Shown here: positions 37,265-49,490 of the stretch, one piece after another | How positions within the stretch are numbered: position 1 is the stretch's first letter | How the letters are laid out: every line of letters starts with the position of its first letter | Assembly (NCBI RefSeq): GCF_901709675.1 | Contig: NC_051104.1 | Span: 2,649,501 to 2,713,500 of the forward strand | Direction: 5' to 3' | Length of the DNA: 64,000 nt | Origin: Syngnathus acus | Lineage: Eukaryota > Chordata > Actinopteri > Syngnathiformes > Syngnathidae | Program-made: the position numbers and the translations under genes | Notes under the pieces: model-generated | Told to the model about the DNA's origin: nothing | The model's database searches: none | What the model saw: only the letters and a program-made list of their open reading frames with translations

Positions 37265-38382
37265 CGTGTCAGAAAGCTCGGTGCACACTCACAAGTGCGT
37301 GTACGTACGTACTCAGTAGTACGGACATGGCGCACTCGCGCTCTATTTGTATCAGTCCCGAATTTAGAGCGTGGGCTGTGACGACAGCATTCTTGTAATT
37401 CGCTCGCTGAGCTTTCAGATACAGTTTTACGCTAAAGCCACCCACAAACCTACCCCTGGAATCCTTCCATTAAAATGAGTGGCCCGGAGAAAAGAAGTGA
37501 GTGCCGAATGTTAAAAGAGTGGCCAATTTGGCTCGACGTACGCGACGTGACGTTCAGCCACATCAACCCGTCACAGATCGAGGTAAACGGATCACTCCTA
37601 AGAATTGCCACAACAAATTTTACTCCAGACTATGATGCACTAGCAAAAAAGGGAGACCAACAACACTGTTCCCACTGAAAATGAAGGGGAGGCTCTCAAG
37701 TTTGTTGTAAAAAAATGCATTTTGAATATGATTTGTACACATAGCAGGGATTGAAACTAGCGACCATTCTCATTTTCAAACAATGCAGGATGCTCAAGGA
37801 CATTGATGCACCACCTGTTTGCGACTAGTCTTAACCTGTAAAGTTCTTAAGGCTTACTTTAAGGAAGTGTTTCCCGTTTCCTCACCTCTGTTACCAGGTG
37901 TTTGTGAGTTAAAACTCTGCTCTGATGTTCAGATACCCCTCACCGTGTTGCCGTTTTGATTACTTTATTTGGATGTATGCTTTCACCGATTCTTCAAGAT
38001 GATATATTTGGTCAGAATGTTTGCTGTTTGATGTGATCTCATAAGATAAACATTTTTCATTAATCTGACCTGCAGGCACTGAAGTGATGGAGACTGTTAT
38101 TCATAATAATAGTGTCGTATTTTATGAGAATCACTGATAGCAGTTTTTTAGTGATTTTTTTTTTAATGCTGTTAATAAATGCATTTGTTTTCAAAAAACT
38201 TGTTTGGAATATCCATGCTTTACTACCTACTAAAGGCCAAAATCTTTTATGCAATGACCTTTACAGGTCGCTTATATTACTTCACACAAACACTACGTCC
38301 ATCTGCTCCTCGTTCGGCCCTCCGGTCCAAATTTAGAACCCAGTTCGGCCCGCGAGTCAAAAAGTTTGCCCACCCCTGCACT
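37265..38382 (+). mobile_element. 5'-truncated hAT-like element
   Basis: Foreign sequence interrupts the type-A exon 7 relic and replaces about 145 bases of its 3' side. A plus-strand frame to 37678 (around 37475) ends GSLLRIATTNFTPDYDALAK, resembling the C-terminus of hAT-type transposases. The right end reads gtttgcccacccctg, the mirror of the common hAT terminus caggggtgggcaaac. No matching left terminus is present at 37265. Confidence 0.6.
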
Positions 38383-38527
38383 AGAACCTTTACAGGTGAA
38401 CTTCCCTAGACCTTCTGCAAACCTTTGAATGCACTTGTCTGGGGGAAAGCGCGCCATGGCGCGATATTCCGAGGAAATCGAAAGAAAAGGTGGGCGAGCA
38501 TGTCTTCAGAACTAAACCCTGTTGCGC

Positions 38528-38529
<2 letters not shown>

Positions 38530-38582
<53 letters not shown>
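38530..38582 (+). repeat. (GT)n microsatellite
   Basis: About 26 GT units in the spacer before B3, at the place where the parallel spacer before B2 has poly-G. Confidence 0.95.
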
Positions 38583-38584
<2 letters not shown>

Positions 38585-39046
38585 CGTGGGGAGGGGGCGG
38601 GCTGTGACTTATCACGCAGGGGTGTACTCACTTTTGCAATTTGAAAATGAATGGCTGCGTGTTGACTGATTTTGAAAGGACAGTAAAAATATTGCCAAAA
38701 ATGTGAGGAGTTTTGTGAGATTGCGTATCCCTAACAACGCTTCATTAGGAGGGAGACACCAGGGGGGCTCTCGAGGACCGCCCCACCAGGCACTGTGCTG
38801 AGCAGTTTTGAGTTTTGTGCATCTCTCATTTTTGGACCGCCCAGTGACTTCAAAGTTTAACATGCGGACTGGCAATTCTGCTGTAAAACAAAGTCCACAT
38901 GAGTGTGAACGCAAACTGAGGTATTCACGTCATGTGAGCGGGGGTGCGGCGGAAGACTTTGACGCTCGTATTTTTAGAGCTCTTATCCAGCCACGGAGAA
39001 TGCTGTTGAACCAGTTCGGTTACTCGGCACCAATGAGAAAAGCGCG

Positions 39047-40686
39047 ATGATGAAGAGCAGCGGCACTGCTGCGGTGGGCTTTTTCGTACTCACTGAAGTA
39101 CTTAGAGAGCGACATGGGAGTGTTGGGAGTAAGGCGTTTGAGAACAAGTGGTGGAATGGAAACAGCTGCTGTGGGGTGGGGGGGGGGCTTCCCTCACGGA
39201 GCATCTGCGTGAATATTATGTTTGCTTACTTAGCCGTCACTGAGTTCCAGCTCAGGTGCTCGACACGGGCATGTCATCAGAAGGAATTCGGTGTGACATT
39301 GCATTGCTGACCTGATTGCACGGACCTTTTGCAGGCCACCGTGACGTCTGGTGTCGCTGGAAGATGCCCTGCCTTTTGGAGGCCAACTTTACCATCGGAG
39401 ATGACGTGGTCATCCACTGGGAGGGGGAGCCACCAAGCAAACTCCGGGTTCATTCCTTCTACTATGAGAAAGACCAGCTGCAGGAGCAGGACCAGCACTT
39501 CAGGGGCCGCACGTCGCTGTTCAAGGAGAACATCCCCAAAGGGAACGCTTCTCTGCTGCTCATGGACGTGCTGGTTGCAGATGAAGGCACCTACATGTGC
39601 TATGTGGGAACACTCACGGGACAGTGGAGGTCCTTCATCAAGCTCAACGTGGTAGGTGAGTCCACAAGCCACCTGAAGTACATCAGAGGTTGTTCAGTGA
39701 ATGGAATGGAAGCGAGTGGACCTTGTCCTATCATGGCGTCCCTTTGCAGCTGCGGTCACTTCAATCCGCTTCCGTCCCGACGATGAGGATCAGCTGATCT
39801 GCAGCTCGGGCGGAATCTTCCCTCAACCCGAACTGCGCTGGTCCACAGAGCCGGCGCTGCCTGACGCCCTCCGCAACAGCAGCCAGGTCCAGCAAGAGAC
39901 GCAGACGCAGCTTTACAACATCAGTGGCTCGCTGGCGTTGGCGGGCGACGCCCACCCCGACCTGGAATACATCTGTGATGTCAGCACCACCAACAGCAGC
40001 CGCAGAATCACGTGGAGGAAAACAAGTGAGACTCACCCGGTGGGGGGGGGGCAATTAAATTGCCCACCGCACATGCTGACAAGACTTTAAATGCCTCCTT
40101 CCAGCTCTGGACGTTTCCGTCGCAGAAACGAGCATCGAGTGTGCGCCTGTCTCTCACCCGAGCAGCCTCGTATGGACGTTTAACCACAGCAACGTCATCG
40201 CCAATAAACTCGCCGGACACAAACTCCATATCGTCAGCGACTGGAAGGAGCACGTGAAGGGCGTGTCCGAGGCGGACGCCCTCATCCTGTCCCACCTGAG
40301 CGCTAAGCAGAGCGGCACATACACGTGCACGCTCAGCAACAACACGCAGACGCGCGTTCAAGACATCCTGCTGACCGTGACGGGGACGGAGGACGGTGAG
40401 CTCCTGCCGAGATACCTTGCAGCATCCACAAAAACATGGTTCCTCTGAGCTTCTGAAAACGGAACCTACACGAGTTTCACATTTTGTTCTTAGGTCAACT
40501 TTGTTGCTGCTGAGAAATAGTGAGATGCCATTGTGAATAACAAACCATCTCACCCGTTCTGTTACAGTGCACAACCAAACGGCCAACATCGTGGGGGGCT
40601 TGTTTGGAGCGATCGTTGGCGCGATCGTGGCTGTAGTCGCCATTTACTGCATCATCAAGCGCTCCACCTGTGATGGAGTCATATAA
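39047..40686 (+). CDS. HHLA2-like type-B copy 3, signal exon damaged
   Basis: Exons 2-5 are intact: 39335-39655 (with three extra residues GHR at the domain start, shared with B4), 39750-40025, 40105-40395, 40568-40686; helix IVGGLFGAIVGAIVAVVAIY, tail KRSTCDGVI. Exon 1 begins at ATG 39047 as in B2, but a deletion fuses the middle of the signal exon (after AVGFF) to sequence near the end of intron 1, removing the normal donor. A new GTAAGG at 39129 would end exon 1 at 39128 in phase 1, giving 362 residues in frame, but the leader becomes short and charged (VLTEVLRERHGS), so secretion is doubtful. Possibly a pseudogene. Confidence 0.62.
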
Positions 40687-41055
40687 CGTGACATTTGCAG
40701 GAGAACAGCGATGAAAACCTGCATGTCAGCACGATAGAACGTTCCCAAAGTCTTCGGAATATTTGTCTGTCATCATGATGAAGAGGGCAAAAGTAGGTGA
40801 ATGAAGAACAAGAGAAAGGACCTTCTCTGAGAGTAAAGGCAAGTCATCCAACGGAACCTTTAGCCCAAGAACGGGAAAAAGAACAAACACGGAGGACGAG
40901 ACTTTTGACGACAAGCGAGCTACATCCTGGACTGGTCGCCAAACAGGCACTCGCACATATGAGCAGTTTCTGCTCACACGTGAGCTGGAAGCAAGCCCCA
41001 ATGACTTTTGGAGGTGAGCTGGAGCAGTGTTTCCCAACCACTGTGCATGCGTGGC

Positions 41056-41745
41056 TAATTGGAATGCCCTCCCAATGGATATTAGGACTGCTACCTCAGT
41101 AGAAACATTTAAGACACGTTTAAAGACACATTTCTATGACATGGCCTTTAACTAACTTGGAGTGGCCGATTCGGCCGGAGTTTGTTTTGTTTTGTTTTCT
41201 CTCCCCCCCCCCCCCTCCCCGGCCGGGGAGGTGGTTAGGTGGCACCCAAGCTGACAGCGGCTATCTGGATTCTCGTGGGCCAATTCAGGTTGGGGGAACT
41301 GCAGCTCACCCTCCTCGAAGACACTGCTAGGACAATCGAGGGCTCCTCCGGCAGCCCTTCGCTCTGACTTGGACATCCACTTTTTTGATTTTCATATTAT
41401 GTATTATTTGTGCCCTCTCTGCATCCATTACAACCTGGTGATCCTGAAAGGGGGATCCTTCCATCTGTGGTCCCTTCTCAAGGTTTCTCATTTTCCCCTG
41501 GCAGGGGTTTTGAGTCAAACCAAAAAATGAAATTGTCATCGTCATTAGACGTGCTGGTTCTTTCAAGCAAACCATTTTTGGGAGCTTAAGATCAGGGTTA
41601 GGGTTAGGGTTAATGTGTGTTGGTTCTTTAAACACTGCTTTGAGAATAATTGTCCATTTTTGTCTATGTGAAGCCCTTTGAGACTGCTTGTGATTTAGGG
41701 CTATACAAATAAACTTGACTTGACTTGACATCCTGTTCCACAATA
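41056..41745 (+). mobile_element. LINE 3' end (5'-truncated)
   Basis: Inserted in the B3 3' region after the shared motif tggctaattgga. It opens with the end of a reverse-transcriptase frame (NALPMDIRTATSVETFKTRL, stop near 41154) followed by a 3' UTR that ends in aaataaacttgacttgactt, a tandem tail. This is characteristic of truncated non-LTR insertions. It contains a (TTAGGG)3-like stretch near 41593-41612. Confidence 0.7.
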
Positions 41746-42189
41746 CTTTGTAGAAAATAAGTTCCTGCAGTTGCCTTCACATTCCTTAGCGCCAATCATG
41801 CAACTACACGAGCACACCACTACTGAAGATGATATTGATATGATTATATATGTCTAACGCAGCTTTAATAAAATAAGTTTGCAAACTGCCGAAAGCACTT
41901 TTATATAAAAAAAAAAAGTACAATTTAAAAAAACAGGATGTTTTTTTCTTCAATGATCCCACTCCATTTATATATAGGAATAGGGTTTTATATAGCACAT
42001 TTAAAATGTCTTATTGTAATAGAACTAATTTTATAATTGAAGCTGGGGTAGTACTTGACAGATTTTTGTTGGTGGTATGCCTCAAGCTTTTCTCCAATGA
42101 AAAAGTATGCGGTGGATAAAAACATGTTGGGAAACACTCAGCTGCTGACTGGTACAAAGTCTGTTACACAAGACAGATAAAATGACCAA

Positions 42190-42890
42190 AGTGTGACGTT
42201 GAAAGTCCTGCTGACTCATTTGTTGCCTTCAAAGAAATTAAAGTCCAGGGACTGTATTTCAATCATTTACTGGAAAGCAATTAACTGCTTAAGATTTGTT
42301 AAAGGTCCTTTTGAAAGAAAGGTAATGGCCTTGTTTGGCAGCCTGCTGACAGGTAATATTACAGTTACATTTGTAAAAATTCTGATTGTACTGAAATAAT
42401 CAAACTGAAGTACTGGAAACTCCAATAAAAAATGAGAATGAAGGGAGGGATATTAAGTGTGAAGGCATATTTGGAACTGAAGAATAGTCATGACGCCAGT
42501 TGTCTTAGTGCAACCAATATTAAAGTTGACTAGCTAACATTTAAGTCAACAAACAAATTGAGATCGAATAGTTGGGGGCTTGAATTTGCTTCGACAGAAC
42601 AAGTACACCCTTATTTGCCATGCTGCGCAAAGTTCGCTCATCTTGTGCTATCAACATAATTTTTCCTCTTATCTTTAAGACCAAGTAGGAGACGAGTTGG
42701 GAGCTAAATGAAAAAAAAGTTGTCCAAACAAGTTGTGTTGAATCGCTTTTTCTATTGTGCGGTAAAAGATTTCATCCAGTCACAAGTGTCATGAGTATTT
42801 CTGTACATATGTCAACACATCCATCAAAAGCAAACAGGAGAAAAAAAAAAACACATTGGGCATCTACAAAAGGTGAAGAAGCACTACAAC
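42190..42890. repeat. Segmental duplicate, left copy
   Basis: Matches 49740-50443 nearly base for base, including the gcctgctgacaggtaatatt region and a tail ending gaagcactacaac. It begins with the spacer that elsewhere leads into type-A tail relics, but no type-A exon remains. Confidence 0.8.
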
Positions 42891-43043
42891 AGGGGTGGCC
42901 AACCAGTCAGAGACTAAGAGCCACATTTTTTACTGTGTCATCGCAAAGAGCCACATCATACACATGAGCACACACACAAACACGCACGCGCACGCGCACG
43001 CGCGCACGCGCACACGCACACACGCACACACGCACACACGCAC

Positions 43044-43127
<84 letters not shown>

Positions 43128-44005
43128 CTGCTCAGCCAAATTTATTGTGTGACATTATTATGTCACGCACCAACATGATAATGACAAATTGACTCCTACA
43201 GTACTAAAAGCACAGACCAAAGACCACATTTTCAACAATGAACATTGTGTGCATTGTCTCACACAGACAAACTCTCAGTTCAACAAATTCCACAAACAAA
43301 AACATACGTTTTTTCACTTACTATGTGTGGCGGGACAGACCATTCGTTTTAGTTTGTCGTTTTCAGGAGACAAGATTTCAATAACGTCACTGAGGCATAT
43401 TTTAACGAACTCCACTTCATTTTGCAAAGTCCTTATCGATATTGGCATGAAGTGAGCTGAAGTGGCGCTGAACATTTGAAGCTTTTAAATGCGCTAATGA
43501 CGTCCGACATATCAGGCAGAATGGCTTGCCATTACGTTCAACAAAAAACAACTTTAACTCTGTTAAAAACGTCCTGTGGTCATCATCATATATTCGTTTA
43601 GCTGTGCATTTTTTCCTTGCCATTTTGGCCGGGTTGGCCACCCCTGGTTTAGCGTCGTGTCAGCTTTTCTGGACCTAATGGGCCCCCGTAGTCACAGTCG
43701 CCATTCATTAAAAAGCCAGCAAAACCAATCGCTCTGCCCTGTGTTCATCGTCATATATTCGTTTAGCTGTGCATTTTTTCCTTGCCATTTTGAGAGCGAA
43801 ATTGACACTCAAATGGGTTTGTCCCTCCTCATTTGCGGGATTTCACCTCACACGCATGCGCGTTTGACCAAAATACCATATTGAACTCAAGCGAAGCAAA
43901 TACGCACGAAAAATAAACACAAATGTTGACATGAACGTAAAAGAGCCGCATGAAACCAGCCAAAGAGCCGCATGCGGCTCGCGAGCCGCGGGTTGGCCAC
44001 CCCTG
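42891..44005 (-). mobile_element. hAT-like element(s) with transposase N-terminal fragment
   Basis: Left terminus caggggtggccaacc. Matching inverted right ends occur twice, at about 43630-43647 and 43988-44004 (ggttggccacccctg), so two insertions or an internal duplication are present. A minus-strand frame at 43641-43417 (KRIYDDDHRTFLTELKLFFV) with C-x2-C and H-x4-H spacing matches the N-terminal zinc-finger part of SCAND3/ZBED-like hAT transposases. The paralogous segment near 50443 lacks the insertion and shows the empty site (cactacaacatcacatc). Confidence 0.72.
42966..43122 (+). repeat. CA/CG-alternating and (CA)n microsatellite
   Basis: About 60 bases of alternating CG/CA (cgcacgcgcacgcgc) pass into a (CA)n run of about 40 units. 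Purine-pyrimidine alternation with CG makes it a potential Z-DNA former. It lies inside the hAT-like element. Confidence 0.95.
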
Positions 44006-44007
44006 GG

Positions 44008-44150
44008 CTGGAAGATGAAATGAAGGAAAGCAGAAATATAGTTTTATTTAACAAAATGTATGAAGGAATGATATTTGCAAATTACCTAAAAGAGGAAAAT
44101 GAAGGAGACTACTGTTAAGCTTTTGGATTATAAAATGTTTTTGCGGGGGC
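44008..44150 (+). mobile_element. LINE 3' fragment
   Basis: gggctggaagatgaaatgaagg and the following 120 bases match 55710-55845, where the element continues to a LINE-type 3' tail. Here it is cut short and joined to the array spacer at about 44150. Confidence 0.6.
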
Positions 44151-44574
44151 TGTGACTTATCACGCAGGGGTGTACTCACTTTTGCAATTTGAAAATGAAT
44201 GGCTGCGTGTTGACTGATTTTGAAAGGACAGTAAAAATATTGCCAAAAATGTGAGGAGTTTTGTGAGATTGCGTATCCCTAACAACGCTTCATTAGGAGG
44301 GAGACACCAGGGGGGCTCTCGAGGACCGCCCCACCAGGCACTGTGCTGAGCAGTTTTGAGTTTTGTGCATCTCTCATTTTTGGACCGCCCAGTGGCTTCA
44401 AAGTTTAACATGCGGACTGGCAATTCTGCTGTAAAACAAAGTCCACATGAGTGTGAACGCAAACTGAGGTATTCAACTTCATGTGAGCGGGGGTGTGGCG
44501 GAAGACTTTGACACTCATATTTTTAGAGCTCTTATCCAGCCACGGGGAATGCTGGTGGACCAGAGAAAAGCGCA

Positions 44575-47373
44575 ATGATGAAGAGCAGCGGCACTGCTGC
44601 GGTGGGCTTTTTGGTGGTCACTGTCCTATGGCGTCTGGTCATTGGAGGTAAAGTGGAACGAGACAAACATATACTTTTTTATGATGTACGTATATCTTGT
44701 ATTTTATGCCACACCAGAAAAAAAAAGTTCAACATGGCGTTATAATGTGATACGTCTCAGTCGTTTAATTAATAGGGAAACTGATGAAATTCATGCTAAA
44801 AAAATAATCATATGATTCAATGTAGCATTTTTTATGGCTTGGTTTTTGACCTGTTGTCTCATTAGACCACATAAGCTTGTCATTATCGAGCTGGCCTCGA
44901 AGCTATTTTCATTTTCATTTTTACGGTACGGTGATCCCTCGCTACTTCGCGTTTCGTTTATCGTGGCTTCATTACATCGCGGATTATATTTCCAAATTAA
45001 AAAAAACATTTAAAAGTCAAAATAAAACTTCTAAATCGAGGAAACATGTGTCTAACCTTTAGGACAATGTAGTATTGCTCCAAATGTTCGTTTACATTCC
45101 TTTAGAAGTCCGCTTTCGCGTGTCGCGAATTAGCATCTATCCGCTAACTCGTTAGCCTACCCAGTACTTCTTGTTGGTGAACATACTTCACGGATGTCAC
45201 TTATCGCGGGTGGTTTTTGGAACCAATTATCCGCGATAAACGAGGGATTACTGGACTTGATTTACTTTCAAAGTTAATAAAACCTGGAAACTGGAAATCT
45301 TTTTTTCTCTCATTGTGCCAAGTAAACAAACAATAATGTGTAATACATATTTAATACACACTTTTGCTTTTAAATTGAGTACACAAGTACTTTTTCTGCT
45401 GTATGCACACTTGCTCCATTTTTGCTCCTCTTATTTATTATGTTATTTGTTTATTATTTATTCATCACTCTTATTTATTCATTGTTTGTGCCTTCTTGTT
45501 TTTACTTTTTGTGTTGTTTACTTGTATGTATATTGTGTACTATGTCTTGTCACTGTGGGATAGTGGGAACGTAATTTCGATCTCTTTGTGTGTCTTGACA
45601 TGTGAAGAAATTGACAATAAAGCAGACTTTGAGTTTGACTTTTGACTTTTACTTGAGGTCACTTCCCTGAGTATCTAATTCTTAGTAAGTACCTTACGAG
45701 TACAAGTGCCTTTGTTTTTCCCTACCATTGCTGTACTGTAAATGAATGCCAATCATCCTCCAAGGATCTTTTCTTACGGCCATACTACCCTGAGAATGCT
45801 CGACCTTGGAAGATAAGCAGGGTTAAGGTTAGTCCTCGGATGGTAGACCTCCTGGGAACACCCGGTGCTGTAATCTTGACTCAGATTTACGTTTATGCAC
45901 TTGTAAATATGACACATTTGTTCTTCTTATAAGAAACATAACTTGAGCACTTGTTATTCAATGTGGATTTGATACTTTACAAGCAAAACAATTCAGTGGC
46001 ATTTCATTTAGAATCAGATATTGAAATGAATGTCAATAGCACACACAAAGCTATTTCAATGTTGCTCATGCTGGAAGTACTTAGAGAGCGACATGGGAGT
46101 GTTGGGAGTAAGGCGTTTGAGAACAAGTGGTGGAACGGAAACAGCTGCTGTGGGGTGGGGGAGGCTTCCCTCACGGAGCATCGCGTGAATATTATGTTTG
46201 CTTACTTAGCCGTCACTGAGTTCCAGCTCAGGTGCTCGACACGGGCATGTCATCAGAAGGAATTTGGTGTGACATTGCATTGCTGACCTGATTGCACGGA
46301 CCTTTTGCAGGCCACCGTGACGTCTGGTGTCGCTGGAAGACGCCTTGCCTTTTGGAGGCCAACTTTCCCATCGGAGATGACGTGGTCATCCACTGGAAGC
46401 TGGAGTCACCAAGCAAACTCCAGGTTCATTCCTTCTACTTCGAGAAAGACCAGCTGCAGGAGCAGGACCAGCACTTCAGGGGCCGCACGTCGCTGTTCAA
46501 GGAGAACATCCCCAAAGGGAACGCTTCTCTGCTGCTCACGGACGTGCTGGTTGCAGATGAAGGCACCTACATGTGCTATGTGGGAACACGCACAAACGAG
46601 TGGAGGTCCTTCATCAAGCTCAACGTGGTAGGTGAGTCCACAAGCCACCTGAAGTACATCAGAGGTTGTTCAATGAATGGAATGGAAGCGAGTGGACCTT
46701 GTCCTATCATGGCGTCCCTTTGCAGCTGCGGTCACTTCAATCCGCTTCCGTCCCGACGATGAGGATCAGCTGATCTGCAGCTCGGGCGGAATCTTCCCTC
46801 AACCCGAACTGCGCTGGTCCACAGAGCCGGCGCTGCCTGACGCCCTCCGCAACAGCAGCCAGGTCCAGCAAGAGACGCAGACGCAGCTTTACAACATCAA
46901 CGGCTCGCTGGCGTTGGCGGGCGACGCCCACCCCGACCTGGAATACATCTGTGATGTCAGCACCACCAACAGCAGCCGCAGAATCACGTGGAGGAAAACA
47001 AGTGAGACACTCACCCGGTGGGGGGGGCATTTCAATTGCCCACCGCACATGCTGACAGACTTTAAATGCCTCCTTCCAGCTCTGGACGTTTCCGTCGCAA
47101 AAACATGGTTCCTCTGAGCTTCTAAAAACGGAACCTACACGAGTTTGACATTTTGTTTTTAGGTCAACTTTGTTGCTGCTGAGAAATAGTGAGATGCCAT
47201 TGTGAATAACAAACCATCTCACCCGTTCTGTTACAGTGCACAACCAAACGGCCAACATCGTGGGGGGCTTGGTTGGAGCGATCGTTGGAGCGATCGTGGC
47301 TGCAGTCGCCATTTACTGCATCATCAAGCACAAGAACATAGTGCGGCGCTGCACCTTTGATGGAGTCATATAA
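44575..47373 (+). CDS. HHLA2-like type-B copy 4, two-Ig form
   Basis: Exons 44575-44647 (intact signal peptide), 46311-46631 (V-like, with the GHR insertion), 46726-47001 (C-like), 47237-47373 (helix IVGGLVGAIVGAIVAAVAIY, tail KHKNIVRRCTFDGVI). The third-Ig exon is reduced to about 20 bases at 47080-47099: a deletion runs from its GTCGCA into the following intron, removing its donor. Because exons 3 and 4 both end in phase 1, joining exon 3 to exon 5 keeps the frame and gives 268 residues with the V-C-helix layout of classical B7 ligands. If the exon 4 remnant were used, translation would stop at once (after VAKTWFL). Intron 1 holds a MITE, a LINE end and a 5S-like relic. Confidence 0.7.
44930..45252. 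mobile_element. MITE with inverted termini
   Basis: Left end cggtgatccctcgctacttcgcg and right end ccgcgataaacgagggattactg are imperfect inverted repeats. It has no coding capacity and is inserted in B4 intron 1. A truncated relative lies in B2 intron 1. Confidence 0.75.
45295..45655 (+). mobile_element. Probable LINE 3' tail
   Basis: T-rich sequence ending gaaattgacaataaagcagactttgagtttgactttt resembles the 3' UTR of a non-LTR element with a short tandem tail. Assignment rests on base composition and the tail only. Confidence 0.4.
45772..45877 (+). pseudogene. 5S rRNA-like sequence (5S-derived SINE head or pseudogene)
   Basis: TCTTACGGCCATACTACCCT and later GATAAGCAGGG, TTAGTCCTCGGATGG and CCGGTGCTGTAATCTT follow the order of vertebrate 5S rRNA, including the internal promoter boxes. 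About 11 bases of the region between the first stem and box A are missing and several positions have changed, so it is not a functional gene. SINE3-type elements carry such heads. Confidence 0.82.
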
Positions 47374-47768
47374 CGTGACATTTACAGGAGAACAGCAATG
47401 ATAACCTGCACGTCAGTGCGATAGACCGTCCAGTTTTCGACTTTTCTGAATATTTCACTGTCTGTCATGATGAAGGCGGCAAGAGTAGTTTGTTTGTACT
47501 GGTCGCCAAACAGGCACTCGCACATATGAGCAGTTTCTGCTCACGCGTGAGCTGGAAGCAAGCCCCAATGACTTTTGGAGGTGAGCTGGAGCAGTGTTTC
47601 CCAACCACTGAGCATGTGTGGCTAATTGGAGTGACGCTCTGACGGCCGTGGTGCGTTTGCAGACTAATGGAAATAAGAGCATCCTTGACAGTGATAGCCA
47701 CTCAGCAGCTGGCACAACAGTAGTGCGTCTTTAAAAGTGACTTTGTTCTTATTGTCGCAATATTATTA

Positions 47769-48647
47769 CCGTTTTTTTCCATGTATAATGCGCCCCCATG
47801 TATAATACATGCCTATAAATGGCATGTCGATGCTGGAAAAAAAGCCTGTACCCATGTATAATACGCACCCAAATTTTGACTTTTTTTCTTTTTTTTTTTT
47901 TTTTTTTTTTAAAGTCCCAATGATCGTCACACACGCGTCTGGGTGTGGTGAAATTTGTCCTCTGCATTTGACCCATCCCCGTGTGATTTTGATCCATCTA
48001 ACCCCCCAATTCCAACCCTTAATGCTGAGTGCCAAACAGGGAGGCAATGGGTCCCATTTTTATAGTCTTTGGTATGACCCGGCCGGGTTACTTAAGTCCG
48101 TAAACATAAAATTATTTCAGAAAAAAGATCATCTTTGGGAACAACCGGATGTTATTCTGCCGGTCAGTATCACTGCGCATGCAGTAGCAAACTCGATAGC
48201 GAAGAAATATGTGAGACTCTCAACGGGATCACCAATATTTGAGTGATGTTCCAGTTATTTATCACAATTATTTATTATTATAATAATAATATATATAATA
48301 TATATAATAATTATTTATTTATTATTCACAATTGTCATGGTGATCTTTCTGGTGATTTCTTAACTAGGCTGGATGTATTTTTTTTGTTGGCGTTGATTTC
48401 TCCGACTGCCCAGAAAGGCACCACCGCGATCAGTTAGGTTAAAATGAAAAGAGAGGAAAGTGACGTTGTAAAGAACCATCCGTGACAAGATTTTCTTCAA
48501 AAATTGTTGTACCATGATTTTCTTCACAAAAAAAAAAAATAAATAAAAAAATAAATAAAAAAATTGTACCCATGTATAATGCGCACCCCAGATTTTAGGA
48601 CAATAAATTAGTTAAATTTTGCGCATTATACATGGAAAAAAACGGTA
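47769..48647. mobile_element. Roughly 0.88-kb DNA transposon with 25-bp inverted termini
   Basis: ACCGTTTTTTTCCATGTATA at the left is mirrored by tatacatggaaaaaaacggt at the right, extending to gcgc on both sides. The flanks are T/A (TA duplication), as in Tc1/mariner. No transposase frame is visible. Inserted in the spacer after B4. Confidence 0.82.
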
Positions 48648-48649
48648 TA

Positions 48650-49490
48650 TTATTATTAATAATATTATTGGGAGGGAAGGGGGTTATAATTTGAGGGGGA
48701 CATTTAATTACAGGATAAGGAAGGCACGCACAACAAAAAAAACATTCTGTATTTCAATATGTGGAGTTAAGTTATGGAATACTTTGGAGGAAACGCTCAG
48801 GGAATGTTCAAACATCTATCAGTTTAAAAAAAGATATAAAGAAGAAATTATTTTTACAAGGTACAGAAATGAGGGTGTATGAGTATCATGGGGTGCTTAA
48901 TAATTATTGATTTACGTTTCTTTGTTGGTTTTGTTTGTCTGTCATTGTTTAGTTCAGGCTGTTTTTTATTTTTTGTTTTATTTTGTTTATTTCTACTATT
49001 CAGGTATCTTTGTGTTGTATTTGAGGTATGTATGTATGTTAAGTGTCTGTGTGTGAAATATACGTATGTATTAATAGTGTGTAGGTACATGTTTAGTGTT
49101 AAGCGAGCAGCAGGTGGGAGATAATTTAGTAATTTAGTATTTTGTTGGGATAACTGAGGCAAAATGATTTATGGCTGGGTATTTATGGATTATTAAAAGG
49201 GGGTGGGATTAAATAAGTTATACTTCTTCCTACTCCTTTTCAGACATGTGAATGTGACTTATGGTTCTTTTGCGGTTATATCTTTATTGCTACGCTTGTA
49301 GGCATGTGTATATGTATATATATGTATATGTATATTTTTATATGTATATATATATATATGTATATGTATGTATGTGGGTATGTCTGTATGTGTATATATG
49401 TATATGCATGTATTTTGTCATGTCTTTTCATTGTGTACAATAATCTTATTCTTTTTTCACATGTTTGAAATAAATGAAACGAAACAATAT
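48650..49490 (+). mobile_element. LINE 3' end with reverse-transcriptase C-terminus
   Basis: A plus-strand frame to 48882 reads ISICGVKLWNTLEETLRECS then QFKKRYKEEI, the typical C-terminus of LINE reverse transcriptases. It is followed by a TA-rich 3' UTR and aaataaatgaaacgaaac. 5'-truncated. Confidence 0.7.

Noticed and set aside
42966-43122. Possible coding repeat (His-Thr / Cys-Val)
   Set aside because: CA/CG microsatellite inside a transposon.
45315-45645. Hydrophobic open frames suggesting membrane segments
   Set aside because: T-rich repeat tail, no start context, no homology seen.
48879-49124. Phe/Leu-rich 81-codon frame that looks like a membrane protein
   Set aside because: Lies in the T-rich 3' UTR of a LINE; composition artefact.
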